From positions 558,001 through 622,000 of the forward strand of contig NZ_UFUW01000001.1 in NCBI RefSeq assembly GCF_900460955.1: 64,000 nt of DNA, given 5' to 3'. A program made the position numbers and the translations under genes. Source of the DNA: Cardiobacterium valvarum. Its GTDB lineage: Bacteria; Pseudomonadota; Gammaproteobacteria; Cardiobacteriales; Cardiobacteriaceae. Below are positions 52,185-60,712 of the stretch, piece by piece. Positions within the stretch are counted from its first letter, which is position 1. Each line of letters opens with the position of its first letter. The notes under the pieces were generated by a model that saw only the letters and a list, made by a program, of their open reading frames with translations, searched no databases and had not been told where the DNA came from.

Positions 52185-52452
52185 GGGCTTGTCCTTGTTT
52201 GGTTTCGATCCAGGCGGCGAGGGTGTTGACGCTGTAGAAGTGATCGCGCAGGGTTTGGGCGTCGTTTTCCATCGGGAAGTTGTAGGCTTTCTGGATGGCG
52301 AGGCCGAGTTCGAGGGCATCGACGGAGTCGAGACCGAGGCCGTCGTCGGCGAAGAGCGCTGTGTCGTCGCCGATGTCGGCCGGGGTGATATCTTCCAGCC
52401 CCAGTTTGTCGATGATGAGGGCTTTGAGTTGTTGTTTGAGGTTGTCTGTCAT
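52174..52452 (-). CDS. Acyl carrier protein 1, aryl polyene cluster (ApeE-like)
   Basis: 92 residues with the attachment serine in DDGLGLDSVDALELGLAIQKAYNF (motif DSVDALEL). ATG 52452 overlaps the acyltransferase stop by 4 bases. Two consecutive ACPs are characteristic of aryl polyene clusters. Confidence 0.87.
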   Translation of the reverse strand: MTDNLKQQLKALIIDKLGLEDITPADIGDDTALFADDGLGLDSVDALELGLAIQKAYNFPMENDAQTLRDHFYSVNTLAAWIETKQGQAHAG

Positions 52453-53204
52453 GTGGTTTCCTTTTGGAAGTAGTGGGTGAGGTCGTCGTTCAAGAGGCGC
52501 GCCGCGAGTGGCAGCGGTTTGCGCCGCAGGTAGTCCTCAGGATCAATGTCGTCGCCGACGCGGATGTCGTAGCGATAGGGGCGCGGCGGGATTTTGTACC
52601 ACGGGTCGCCGCGTTTGAGGCCGGGCGGCGTCATGCGGATAACGACCGGGGTGATAACGTGTGCACCGCGCAGGCCGATGGAGACGGCGCCGCGATTTAA
52701 GCGGATGATGCCGTCGTAGCCGGTGCGCGTGCCTTCGGGGAAGAGGATGAGGGTCTGGCCTTCGGCAAGCACGGCGGCGGTTTTTTCGATGAGTTCGAGT
52801 GAGGCGTCGTTCGGGATGTAGCCGCAGGCGCGGATGGCCGGGCGCATGCTGGGGTTCGTGAGCAGCGAGGCTTTGACGACGCAGTTGCCTTCCGGCACGG
52901 CGCTGATCATGAAGAGCACATCCATCAGCGAGGGATGGTTGACGAGGATGAGCTGACCGGGACGGCCAAGGCGTTCGCGGCCATGCCAGGTGACGCGGTA
53001 GATGCCGCCCCAGCGCATGGCAGTGAGGTAGCCTGTCCAGATGCGGGCAACGATGCGACGGGCGCGGCGCTGGCCGGCAAGTCCTTCGGGCAGGCGGCGC
53101 AGGGCAAACGGCAGGATAAGGGCGAAACTCGCGCCGACCAGGCCAAAGGCGAGGTAGGCGATGAGGGTGCTGATAAGGCGCAGGGTGCGGCTGAGCATAC
53201 TCAT
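52449..53204 (-). CDS. PlsC-type lysophospholipid acyltransferase (ApeD-like)
   Basis: 251 residues. The HX4D catalytic block NHPSLMDV, the FPEGTRTG block and the strand TPVVIRMTPPG are clear; N-terminal hydrophobic helix STLIAYLAFGLVGASFALILPFAL. In aryl polyene clusters this enzyme likely transfers the polyene acyl chain to a glycerol-lipid. ATG 53204 (MSMLSRTLRLI) overlaps the ketosynthase-like gene by 4 bases. Confidence 0.86.
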   Translation of the reverse strand: MSMLSRTLRLISTLIAYLAFGLVGASFALILPFALRRLPEGLAGQRRARRIVARIWTGYLTAMRWGGIYRVTWHGRERLGRPGQLILVNHPSLMDVLFMISAVPEGNCVVKASLLTNPSMRPAIRACGYIPNDASLELIEKTAAVLAEGQTLILFPEGTRTGYDGIIRLNRGAVSIGLRGAHVITPVVIRMTPPGLKRGDPWYKIPPRPYRYDIRVGDDIDPEDYLRRKPLPLAARLLNDDLTHYFQKETT

Positions 53205-53914
53205 AGGTGCTCCCACTGCCAGCATATGCCCCGGCAGGTGACGGTTTGCGCGGCATCATGGCGGATTTCGGCGCGTATCCAGTCCAGAGCCGTCCAGTAT
53301 TTGCCACAGTCGGTGTCGTCGGCCGTTTCGCGGCGCAGACGATGGCTATCGCCGGGGGCGATCAGCAGGGCGAGGGCGAAGGGGAAGGGGGCACTGCCCG
53401 CAAGCGGGTGGGCAGCGTCGGGCGGATTTTCGACGACGGCGAGGCGTACTTGCGGCGCGCCATCGGCGAGGGTGGCACAAGCTTCGATGACGGCGGTTTC
53501 CAGGCAGGCTTCACGTGCGCAGAGGGCGGTTTGTTCGCTCGTGTCGTCGTGCAGGATGGCGTATTGTCCGGGAAGGGCGTTGTGAACGGAGAGGCCGAAG
53601 GAGAGCGGCGAGATGGTGTCTGCACGGATGAGTTCGTCCCAAAGGGCGAAGCTGCGGTTGATTTCGCCGTCGTGCGAGATGTAGATAAGCGGAGCGGAGC
53701 CGTAGGCGGCAAGCGGTTGCAGAGCGGCGGTCATCAGGCGTGCGGCGGGGGCGAGCCGGCGGCGTTGCAGGGCGGGAATGTGGGTGAGGTCTGGGGCGCG
53801 CTCAGGGAGGTCGGCCAGGCTTTCCGGGTGTTCCGCCCATTGCTGCCAGTCGGCAGGGGTATGCAGGCGCGGGGCGACGGCGTGCCACGCGATGAGGCGG
53901 AAGGAATATGCCAT
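53201..53914 (-). CDS. Beta-ketoacyl synthase-like N-terminal domain protein (chain-length-factor type, ApeC-like)
   Basis: 237 residues. The motif SPLSFGLSVHNALPGQYAI is typical of the small ketosynthase-like N-terminal proteins found as first gene of aryl polyene sets; PALQRRRLAPAARL and LIYISHDGEINRSFALW fit. A full catalytic ketosynthase (Cys-His-His) is not present: it is only the N-terminal half, as in the short chain-length-factor-like family. Upstream is a 180-base gap with one repeat copy. Confidence 0.8.
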   Translation of the reverse strand: MAYSFRLIAWHAVAPRLHTPADWQQWAEHPESLADLPERAPDLTHIPALQRRRLAPAARLMTAALQPLAAYGSAPLIYISHDGEINRSFALWDELIRADTISPLSFGLSVHNALPGQYAILHDDTSEQTALCAREACLETAVIEACATLADGAPQVRLAVVENPPDAAHPLAGSAPFPFALALLIAPGDSHRLRRETADDTDCGKYWTALDWIRAEIRHDAAQTVTCRGICWQWEHL

Positions 53915-54057
53915 GAGACGGTACGGTTAATGCCTGTTAATGATGGGTTTATGCTAGCGGTTTTGCCTTATGGCGGCAAGGCGGGGCAGTGCTCGCTGCC
54001 CTTGCTGCCGCGCTCAAAACAATGTTACCGCAGACATGATCGTTCCATTGATCTGCC

Positions 54058-54093
54058 TAGCGCGGGGCCAGTATTTATCCCGCTGGACGGGTT
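54058..54093 (+). repeat. Dispersed repeat copy at the 3' end of the Gcr-family gene
   Basis: GCGCGGGGCCAGTATTTATC followed by CCGCTGGACGGG is one degenerate unit just outside the stop at 54095. The rest of the gap 53915-54057 holds nothing recognised. Confidence 0.65.
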
Positions 54094-54094
54094 T

Positions 54095-56101
54095 TTAGAC
54101 TCCCTTGCGTTCCGCCGGGAAAATGAGGCTTTTCGGGTCGCGGCGGATTTCTTCTTTGAGAACGCTGTAGAACTGGCGCAGTTCGGGAAAGCGGCTGTCG
54201 CGGGCGCGCAGGGCGATGCGCAGCGCCAGGTAGAAGCTCACCCAGAGGTTGACGAGGCCGATGGCAATGACCGCCAGGAAGCCTTGCAGGAACACCCAGA
54301 AGCCAGGCGGCTGGCTGGCGGCGGCGTAGGCGAGGTTCGCCGAGGAGAAGGCGATGTGGCGGATGTCCAGCGGCAGTTCGAGGGTTTTGCCGATCCACGG
54401 GGTGATGCCGAGCAGCAGGCCGAAGATGAAGTTGCTGGCCAGTGCGCCCAGGTGGTCATGGATGAAATCGGCGATGCGTGCGCGCATGTTTGCCGTGGTG
54501 ATGCGGCGCAGCAGCGGGTTGACGCGCAGGCGTTCGCGCAGGCGCAGGTATTGGGCACGGTTGTCGTAGTAGCCGGCGATGATGCCGGAGCAGAAGAGCC
54601 ACACGGCGGCGATGGCGGCGTAGAAAAGTGCAGCGGGCAGGCTGAGGGCGTGCATTTGTTTGGCGGCGGTTTTGGCACTGAGCAGGGCGGTGCCGTTGTT
54701 CGCCGCGTAGGTCCAGCTGATAAGGGCGGCGACGCTCATGGCGACGGTGATGTTGCCGAGCACGGCGGCGGTCTGCGAGCGGTTTACGTCGATGAGCAGT
54801 TGGGCAATTTTCCGCGCCGCTGCCCGTCCGCCGCTGCTTTTTTCCACGGCTTCGGCCATGCGCGCGGCAGTCATCGCCGGTTGTTTGGTGGCGACAGTGC
54901 AGTGGCAGAGGTAGATGAGGACGAAGCCGATGCTGTAGTCGAGGCTGGAGAGCAGGATGTAGGTGTTGTAGCTGATGTTGAGGGTGCCGAGGTGGATTTT
55001 CAGCCCGGCCATGAGGGCGATAAGGATGCCCGCGCCTGCCGCGCTGGCGAAGAGGCGGCCAAGGCTGCGCCAGTCACGGGCGATGTAGTGTTCGCCGTGC
55101 GCGCTTTTGTGCTGGGTGATGGACTGGCTGAGGAGGTAAGCGCTGCTGCGCCACAGGTGGCGGATGTTACGGCGGCGCAGGCCACTGTCGATGAGCTGGT
55201 TGATGAGCGCCAGCCAGTGTCGCGCTTCGTTTTCGCTGCTTTCGGCGGTAAGCACAGCCAGCAGGGCTTCGAGGCGGTCAAGGCTTTGGGTAAGGCGTTC
55301 TAATAGGTGTGCGGTTGCGAGCGAGCTGCCGGAGGCGATGGCACGGCTACTCAGGTGGTGCAGTTGTTGCCGTGCCTGGTCGATGAGGACGCCCGCCTGG
55401 GCGAGGGTGTCGGCATCGGGACGGCTGTCCGGTTCGCTGCGCCAGTTATCGATGAGCCGTACCAGTTCGCGTTCAAGCGAGACGAAGGGTGAGTCAATGT
55501 CGAGGAGGCGTTTGTCGAGACGGATAAGGTCAGGCGCAAGGTCTTCAGCGCTAAGGCGGATGGCGAGCATTTCCAGCGCATAGGTGAGTTCGTCGCGCAT
55601 GAGCAGGCGGGTGCGGCGGCTTTGTTCGGCATCGGGGCTGAGGCGGGTGTAGAGGCCGACCCAGTGTAGCGGGCTGATGGTAGCGAGCCATTCGAGGTCT
55701 TTGCTACCGTTGAAGACGCTGTCGAGCACGTCTTGCAACTGGCTTTCGTCAACCGGCAGCGGATTGATGCGGTCATAGAGCAGGGTGCGGGTTTCATGCA
55801 GGATGCCGGTGCGTGCGAAGATGCCGACGTTGACGAAGCTGGCATAGACGTGCAGCGCTTGCAGCCATTGATGCAGGGCGCGGCTGATGTGTTCGCGCGG
55901 GGCGTCGTGTTTTTCGAGGGCGCGGTTGAAGGTAAGCAGGCGGTCGTTGGCTTGTGCCACACCACCCTGACGTAGCCATTCGGCGAGGTAGCGCAGCATG
56001 GTCAGGGCTTTTTCCTCGGCGGCAAGCAGGGTGATGAGGCCATCGGCATCGCAGGCGGTGATGGCGCGGCGTTCGCGCAGGGTGAGGTTTTTATCGGGCA
56101 T
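54095..56101 (-). CDS. Gcr / SpecificRecomb-family integral membrane protein
   Basis: 668 residues annotated in databases as site-specific recombinase Gcr, although the sequence is not that of a recombinase: an N-terminal helical soluble half of roughly 330 residues (rich in charged Leu heptads) and a C-terminal membrane half with several helices ([57 protein letters not shown]). The latter holds the Gcr block [20 protein letters not shown]. The true function is not established. AAGGAGG precedes the ATG at 56101 with roughly 7-10 base spacing. Single gene. Confidence 0.85.
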   Translation of the reverse strand: MPDKNLTLRERRAITACDADGLITLLAAEEKALTMLRYLAEWLRQGGVAQANDRLLTFNRALEKHDAPREHISRALHQWLQALHVYASFVNVGIFARTGILHETRTLLYDRINPLPVDESQLQDVLDSVFNGSKDLEWLATISPLHWVGLYTRLSPDAEQSRRTRLLMRDELTYALEMLAIRLSAEDLAPDLIRLDKRLLDIDSPFVSLERELVRLIDNWRSEPDSRPDADTLAQAGVLIDQARQQLHHLSSRAIASGSSLATAHLLERLTQSLDRLEALLAVLTAESSENEARHWLALINQLIDSGLRRRNIRHLWRSSAYLLSQSITQHKSAHGEHYIARDWRSLGRLFASAAGAGILIALMAGLKIHLGTLNISYNTYILLSSLDYSIGFVLIYLCHCTVATKQPAMTAARMAEAVEKSSGGRAAARKIAQLLIDVNRSQTAAVLGNITVAMSVAALISWTYAANNGTALLSAKTAAKQMHALSLPAALFYAAIAAVWLFCSGIIAGYYDNRAQYLRLRERLRVNPLLRRITTANMRARIADFIHDHLGALASNFIFGLLLGITPWIGKTLELPLDIRHIAFSSANLAYAAASQPPGFWVFLQGFLAVIAIGLVNLWVSFYLALRIALRARDSRFPELRQFYSVLKEEIRRDPKSLIFPAERKGV

Positions 56102-56187
56102 ATCCTTGGTCCTCCTTCTATTTTTGGGGGGCGGCAATCTTAATGGAACACCGCGTGGTTGTCAGGTGCGGCTATATTTCCTGCTTA

Positions 56188-56201
56188 TTGATGCAGGTCA
56201 A
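56188..56201 (+). promoter_or_regulatory. FNR box upstream of nirK
   Basis: TTGATGCAGGTCAA matches the FNR consensus TTGAT-N4-ATCAA at nine of ten positions (only the first A of the right arm is G). Its centre (56194.5) lies 41.5 bases before the position 56236, the distance of a class II activating site. Confidence 0.88.
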
Positions 56202-56223
56202 TCACCGTATTTCGATACTTCTC

Positions 56224-56229
56224 TACAAT
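56224..56229 (+). promoter_or_regulatory. -10 element of nirK
   Basis: TACAAT 22 bases after the right arm of the FNR box; the deduced transcription start (about 56236) agrees with FNR activation at -41.5. There is no -35, as expected for this class. Confidence 0.75.
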
Positions 56230-56279
56230 TTTTAAAAAAAATCACCTTTTATTCACAACAAGCAAGACAGGAGCGCATC

Positions 56280-57455
56280 ATGCGAAAAACTTGGCTATCC
56301 CTCTCCGTCGCAGCATCCATGCTGGCTGCTGCCCCTCTCAGCTATGCCGCAGAAGGTGCTCCGCACACCGGCGGTATTGAAGGCTATAAAGTCGGCGTGC
56401 AGGCCGAAGGACTTGACAAGCTGGAACGCGTCAAGCAGAAGCTCGTCGCCCCGCCCGGCGTACCGGAGCACACTCTCGAAGCACCGGCTAAACCGCGCAT
56501 CGTCGAAGTGGAGATGACCATCCAGGAAAAGGAAATCGAAGTCGAGCCAGGCGTGTTCATGTGGGCTTTTGCGTATGACGGTCATGTACCGGGTCCGATG
56601 ATTGTCGTTCACCAAGATGATTATGTCGAACTCACCCTGAAAAATGACGCCAAGAACCAGCTCATCCACAATATTGACTTCCACGCTTCAACGGGTGCCC
56701 TTGGTGCAGGTGAATTGACTCACGTTGCACCGGGGCAGGAAGTTGTGCTGCGCTTCAAGGCAACCAAGCCGGGCGTGTTCATCTACCACTGCGCACCGGG
56801 CGGCGCGATGATTCCGTGGCACGTCGTGCATGGCATGAACGGCGCGATTCTCGTCATTCCGAAAGATGGCATTAAAGACAAGAACGGCAACAAACTGACC
56901 TACGACAGGGCCTACTATATTGGCGAACAGGACTACTACATCCCGAAAGACGAAAAAGGCAACTACAAACGCTATGACAACCCGTCTGCCTCGTTTGCCG
57001 ACGACAAGGCGGTCATGGATGGCCTGGTACCGACCCACATCGTCTTCGGCGAAAGCAAGGGCTCGCTGGCCGGCGACAACGCCATGACCGCGAAAGTCGG
57101 CGAAACCGTGATGTTCTACCACTCGCAAGCCAACCGCTACACCTACCCGCACATCATCGGCGGTCACGGTGAATACGTTTGGGAACGCGGTAATCTCGCC
57201 GATCCGCCGGCACAAGATCTGGAAACCTGGTCTATCGCCGCAGGTTCAGCCGGGGCGGCGATGTACACCTTCAAGCAGCCGGGCACCTATGCCTATGTCA
57301 ACCACAACCTGATCGAAGCGTTCAACCTTGGCGCCGCTGGTCATGTCCGCGTTGATGGCGAGTGGAACAACGACCTGATGGAGCAAGTCAAAGCGCCAGG
57401 CCCGATGGCGGGTGGCGTAGAAGCCAAAGCTCCTGCTGAACCGGCAAAAAAATAA
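56280..57455 (+). CDS. nirK: Copper-containing nitrite reductase (type I, NirK class)
   Basis: Reduces nitrite to nitric oxide in the periplasm. 391 residues; signal peptide ends PLSYA (23). T1 copper ligands are H130, C171, H181 and M186; T2 ligands include H135 and H170; D133 is the proton-relay Asp in HNIDFH. C-terminal landmarks [14 protein letters not shown] and [10 protein letters not shown] carry the catalytic and T2 histidines. It resembles the Alcaligenes/Achromobacter type rather than the outer-membrane AniA of Neisseria. The C171-H181 gap has one more residue than in A. faecalis, as in some other class I proteins. The FNR box upstream implies expression without oxygen. ACAGGAG precedes the ATG at 56280. 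Confidence 0.95.
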   Translation: MRKTWLSLSVAASMLAAAPLSYAAEGAPHTGGIEGYKVGVQAEGLDKLERVKQKLVAPPGVPEHTLEAPAKPRIVEVEMTIQEKEIEVEPGVFMWAFAYDGHVPGPMIVVHQDDYVELTLKNDAKNQLIHNIDFHASTGALGAGELTHVAPGQEVVLRFKATKPGVFIYHCAPGGAMIPWHVVHGMNGAILVIPKDGIKDKNGNKLTYDRAYYIGEQDYYIPKDEKGNYKRYDNPSASFADDKAVMDGLVPTHIVFGESKGSLAGDNAMTAKVGETVMFYHSQANRYTYPHIIGGHGEYVWERGNLADPPAQDLETWSIAAGSAGAAMYTFKQPGTYAYVNHNLIEAFNLGAAGHVRVDGEWNNDLMEQVKAPGPMAGGVEAKAPAEPAKK

Positions 57456-57473
57456 GCCGTTCACAATCAAGCG

Positions 57474-57505
57474 AAAAGGAAGGCGTAAGCCTTCCTTTTT
57501 TGTTA
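57474..57505 (+). terminator. Terminator after nirK
   Basis: AAAAGGAAGGC-GTAA-GCCTTCCTTTT stem (11 bp), T-run, 18 bases after the stop. Confidence 0.9.
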
Positions 57506-57612
57506 GGCGTGCTCGGTAGAAAGCGTGTGGTTGACTTGGCAGCGGGAAGCTGCTAGCTCATACCAAATGCCGCCGGATTTGTAGCTATACAACAACCCTG
57601 TTGTACACGCGC

Positions 57613-57754
57613 AAAAAAAATCCCCCTGCCACAGCAGGGGGGAATAACTCACACATTCAGGCGTCTTGCCCCTTCCTCGCAATGCATCCTGCACAAGGTC
57701 GTGACCGTAACATTCTCGACCAAAGAATGTGCGCTTGTCCTAAGCTTACTGTCA
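57613..57754 (-). ncRNA. Candidate small RNA with GGA-loop hairpins (CsrB/RsmY-Z type)
   Basis: On the minus strand of the large nirK-ccoG gap a promoter is followed by about 140 bases rich in hairpins and a strong terminator. Three GGA motifs sit in hairpin loops: GCTT-AGGAC-AAGC (57733-57745), TGCA-GGA-TGCA (57683-57693) and TTGC-GAGGAAGGG-GCAA (57666-57682). A further stem CATTCT/AGAATG spans 57711-57729. GGA in loops is the mark of RNAs that titrate CsrA/RsmA. The terminator CCCCCTGC/GCAGGGGG with eight T follows (57613-57642). No convincing protein is encoded. The assignment is structural and needs testing. Confidence 0.5.
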
Positions 57755-57760
57755 CACTTA

Positions 57761-57789
57761 ATTAAATGCGCAAACTGTGCCAATGTAAA
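57761..57789 (-). promoter_or_regulatory. Promoter of the candidate small RNA
   Basis: Minus-strand TTTACA (57784-57789), 17-base spacer, TTTAAT (57761-57766): near-consensus sigma-70 spacing. The transcript would begin near 57754. Confidence 0.6.
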
Positions 57790-57975
57790 AAATATAAATA
57801 AAAACAGTGGATAGCGCAAAAAGTCGATGTTTGCAGCATGTTCCTTGGCTGCTCGCCGTCCAGCAGTATTGGCAAGCGTTACTGTGGTTAAAAATACGCA
57901 GTTTCTCCCTGAAAACGTTGCAAAAAAACTACATACCGACAGAAAAGGCAAAAATTACAGGTGCCGTAAAAAGTC

Positions 57976-57991
57976 ATTAACTGACGTTAAT
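57976..57991. other. Perfect palindrome upstream of ccoG
   Basis: ATTAAC-TGAC-GTTAAT has two 6-base arms and a 4-base spacer. The TTAAC-N4-GTTAA core recalls the FNR/CRP-family layout (TTGAT-N4-ATCAA), but the arms differ. The centre lies about 150 bases before ccoG. Unassigned binding site. Confidence 0.45.
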
Positions 57992-58089
57992 AAAACAGAT
58001 ACCTGCCCTTTCCTGTCCCTGTAAAAAAACCAAACGAAAAAATCGGAAAAAACCGCCGAGAAAACAACGAGCAACACTCGTACCGCCAC

Positions 58090-58095
58090 TATAAT
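58090..58095 (+). promoter_or_regulatory. -10 element of ccoG
   Basis: Perfect TATAAT 36 bases before the ccoG ATG; no matching -35 is seen, suggesting activator dependence. The 57502-58130 gap as a whole is AT-rich relative to the window. Confidence 0.45.
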
Positions 58096-58130
58096 GTCGC
58101 CCAATTGCGATATTAATAACAGGCATCATC

Positions 58131-59501
58131 ATGAACACCGCGATAACCAGCGAAACCCTCTACGAAAAACACGTCAAAATCCGCCCGCGTCCCGTCAAGG
58201 GGCGCTTTGCCAGCCTGCGCAAAACCGCCCTGCTGGTGCTGCTCGGCATCTTCCACATCCTGCCGTTCTTCCAGTGGGGCGGGCGTCAGGCCATCTTTTT
58301 TGACCTGCCGCACCGCCGTTTCTACATCTTCGGCCTCAACATCTGGCCGCAAGACTTCATCCTCCTCACCTTTATCCTCCTCGGTCTCGCGCTGCTACTT
58401 TTCTTCGCGACCGCCCTTTTGGGGCGTGTCTGGTGCGGCTATGCCTGTCCGCACACCGTTTACACCGAAGTTTTTCTTTGGATTGAGCAGAAAATCGAAG
58501 GTAACCGTTCTGAGCAGCTCAAACTCGCGCGCGAGCCGTGGCATGGCAGAAAAGGGCGCAAGCGTATCCTCAAATATAGCCTGTGGGCAGGGGTGGCGCT
58601 TGCCGCCGGTATCGGTTTTGTAGGCTATTTCACCCCCATCCGCCAGCTCATCCCCGACTTCTTCACCCTGCGCGCCGACCTGAACGCCTACTTGTGGATT
58701 GCCCTCTACGGCGGCTTCTGTTACCTGCAAGCAGGCATTGTGCGCGAACAATTCTGCAAATATCTCTGCCCCTATGCCCGTTTCCAGGGAGCGATGTTTG
58801 ACCGCGACACCCTCATCATTGCCTACGACGCCAAACGCGGCGAACCACGCCGTCGCCTGAAAAAACAGGACCGTGAGCACCCTGAAACGCTCGGTTTCTG
58901 TGTGGATTGCACCATGTGTGTGCAAGTCTGCCCGACCGGCATTGACATCCGTGACGGCCTGCAACTCGAATGTATCGCCTGTGCTGCCTGTATTGATGCC
59001 TGCGACAACATGATGGATCAGCTCAAGGCGCCGCGCGGCCTCATTCGCTACACCTCGACCAACCGCCTCACAGGGCAGAAAACGCGTCTGTTGCGCCCGA
59101 AAACCCTCGCTTACGGCGCCGTACTCTGCGTTGCTGCCCTCCTCTTTGCCTTGAGCATTACCGGCAAAAGCGACCTCGATGTAAATATCTTGCGCGACCG
59201 TAACGTGCTGGCGCGCAAAATCAGCGGTGGCCGCATCCAGAACATCTACACCGTGAAAATCCTCAACAAAACCGAGCACCCGCGCCGCTATACCCTCAGC
59301 GTCGCCGGCATTGCCGGTGCGGAAATTGATGGTAAAACCCACCTCAGCGTTGATATCGGCGCCGTGTCCGAAACCGTGCTGCGCGTCAACGTCCCGCGTA
59401 AAAACCTGACCAGCACTAACATGAACCTCGAATTTATTGTCACCCCCGACGACGCCCCCGCCGCCGCCCATCGCGAAACCAGCAAATTCCTCAGCAAATG
59501 A
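58131..59501 (+). CDS. ccoG: Cytochrome c oxidase accessory protein CcoG (FixG/RdxA)
   Basis: 456 residues in the inner membrane: helices at LVLLGIFHILPFF and FILLTFILLGLALLLFFATALL, then a polyferredoxin part with GRVWCGYACPH, two Fe4S4 motifs CVDCTMCVQVCPTGID and CIACAACIDACD, and a C-terminal periplasmic Ig-like domain. CcoG is needed for copper delivery to cbb3-type oxidase. ATGA overlap joins it to fixH downstream. The cbb3 structural genes ccoNOP are not in this window. Confidence 0.94.
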   Translation: MNTAITSETLYEKHVKIRPRPVKGRFASLRKTALLVLLGIFHILPFFQWGGRQAIFFDLPHRRFYIFGLNIWPQDFILLTFILLGLALLLFFATALLGRVWCGYACPHTVYTEVFLWIEQKIEGNRSEQLKLAREPWHGRKGRKRILKYSLWAGVALAAGIGFVGYFTPIRQLIPDFFTLRADLNAYLWIALYGGFCYLQAGIVREQFCKYLCPYARFQGAMFDRDTLIIAYDAKRGEPRRRLKKQDREHPETLGFCVDCTMCVQVCPTGIDIRDGLQLECIACAACIDACDNMMDQLKAPRGLIRYTSTNRLTGQKTRLLRPKTLAYGAVLCVAALLFALSITGKSDLDVNILRDRNVLARKISGGRIQNIYTVKILNKTEHPRRYTLSVAGIAGAEIDGKTHLSVDIGAVSETVLRVNVPRKNLTSTNMNLEFIVTPDDAPAAAHRETSKFLSK

Positions 59502-59998
59502 ATACCGACAACCGTCCCTGGTACAAAAACCACATCCTGCTGCTCATCATTGCCATCCCGCTTGCGACCGTCTGCGGCAGCATCTACACCATCTACCTTG
59601 CGGTGAGCAGCAAAGAAGCGCCCGTGCTGCCGGATTACTATAAAACCGGCCTCTCGCCGCAAAAGCGCGACATGGGTCACACCGCTATCACCGCCACGCT
59701 CAACATAGATGGTGGCACGATTACCCTTGAGCGCGAACCACCGTCCATAGAGCCGCTGACTCTCAGTCTGCAACATGCCAGCAAGGCTGAATACGACCAG
59801 AGCCTCACCCTGACGGCTACCGCGCCGAATCATTATCCGCTGCCGCCCGCTGTCCGCGACACGCTAAAACAGGCGACGTGGTACCTCACCCTTGCTCCCG
59901 CCGACAATAGCTGGCAAATCAAGGGCAAACGCCGCCACCCCAAACACGGCGAACCCACGTCCGCCAGCGAGCCGGTCATCCGCCTCGATAACCCCTGA
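59498..59998 (+). CDS. FixH family protein
   Basis: 166 residues with a single N-terminal helix (ILLLIIAIPLATVCGSIYTIYLA) and the FixH motif YYKTGL (around residue 47-53) followed by a periplasmic beta domain. FixH works with FixG/CcoG, FixI and FixS in assembling cbb3 oxidase. Translation-coupled to ccoG. FixI (copper ATPase) and FixS are absent here. Confidence 0.82.
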   Translation: MNTDNRPWYKNHILLLIIAIPLATVCGSIYTIYLAVSSKEAPVLPDYYKTGLSPQKRDMGHTAITATLNIDGGTITLEREPPSIEPLTLSLQHASKAEYDQSLTLTATAPNHYPLPPAVRDTLKQATWYLTLAPADNSWQIKGKRRHPKHGEPTSASEPVIRLDNP

Positions 59999-60026
59999 GC
60001 AGTTCCGGCGGTCAGCAGGCGCAGTA

Positions 60027-60060
60027 AACAAGCAGGTTCAGGCCTGCTTGTTTTTTTTTT
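60027..60060 (+). terminator. Terminator after fixH
   Basis: AACAAGCAGG / CCTGCTTGTT stem followed by ten T. Confidence 0.88.
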
Positions 60061-60074
60061 GAATAAGAATTGCC

Positions 60075-60505
60075 GCCAAACGAGAAGAATGCTGGGTCTG
60101 CGCCAGGCGGGAAGGATGCTGGGTTTGCGCCAAGCGGGATGAATACTGGGTTCGAGCCAAACGGAAAGAATACTGGGTTTGCGCCAAGCGGGAAGAATGC
60201 AGGGTTCGCGCCAAGCGGGAAGAATGCAGGGTTTGCGCCAAGCGGGAAGAATGCAGGGTTTGCGCCAAGCGGGATGAATACAGGGTTCGCGCCAAGCGGG
60301 AAGAATGCAGGGTTTGCGTCAAGCGGGAAGAATGCAGGGTTTGCGCCAAGTAGAAGAATGTTGGGTTTGCGCCAGGCGGGAAGAATGCAGGGTTTGCGCC
60401 AAGCGGGATGAATACTGGGTTCGAGCCAAACGGGAAGAATACTGGGTTTGCGCCAAGCGGGAAGAATGCTGGTTTCGTGCCAAGCGGGAAGAATGCTGGG
60501 TCTCG
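60075..60505 (+). repeat. 27-bp minisatellite, 16 units, between convergent fixH and anmK
   Basis: Sixteen direct units, 27 bases each (one of 26), consensus GCCAAGCGGGAAGAATGCAG plus GGTTTGC. Variation is patterned: units 3-4 and 13-14 share GATGAATACTGGG-TTCGA, indicating segment duplication. Because 27 is a multiple of three, long frames appear (for example a minus-strand NPAFFPLGA repeat), but no start or family supports them. The core is that of the genome-wide dispersed repeat. Confidence 0.95.
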
Positions 60506-60657
60506 GCCATGCTGTTTTTTCCTCAGGATGTGTGCCTGGTCGATAACGATAACGAGGGGCTAAATTTGGGACGGTTAACGTCAATCGCATCGGCAGTGAT
60601 GGTGAAGAGGTACAGCGGTATGGTGCGCAGATAGCGCACAGTTGTGTCTTCGTTTTA

Positions 60658-60689
60658 ATCCCCATTCCCGCTTCTCATCGGGATGGGGA
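60658..60689. terminator. Hairpin downstream of anmK
   Basis: ATCCCCATTCCCG / CGGGATGGGGAT stem with a one-base bulge and no T-run; similar to the hairpin at 5736-5761. 60506-60657 holds no recognised feature. Confidence 0.45.
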
Positions 60690-60712
60690 TTGTAGGTTTT
60701 GCAGGCGGCTAT

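Noticed and set aside
54095-56101. True site-specific recombinase
   Set aside because: The sequence has no tyrosine or serine recombinase active-site motif; the half with membrane helices contradicts that role, so the family name is used only as a label.
57649-57951. A 100-residue minus frame ending at the small-RNA terminator
   Set aside because: Its sequence shows no family or composition of a real protein, and the start codon lies upstream of the small-RNA promoter. The hairpins fit an RNA better.
60075-60505. CRISPR array
   Set aside because: Units are near-identical with no spacers between them, and no cas genes are near.
60012-60665. A 217-residue minus frame with NPAFFPLGA repeats
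   Set aside because: The frame is open only because the repeat unit is 27 bases. It has no signal, no family, and the start codon lies in non-conserved sequence.
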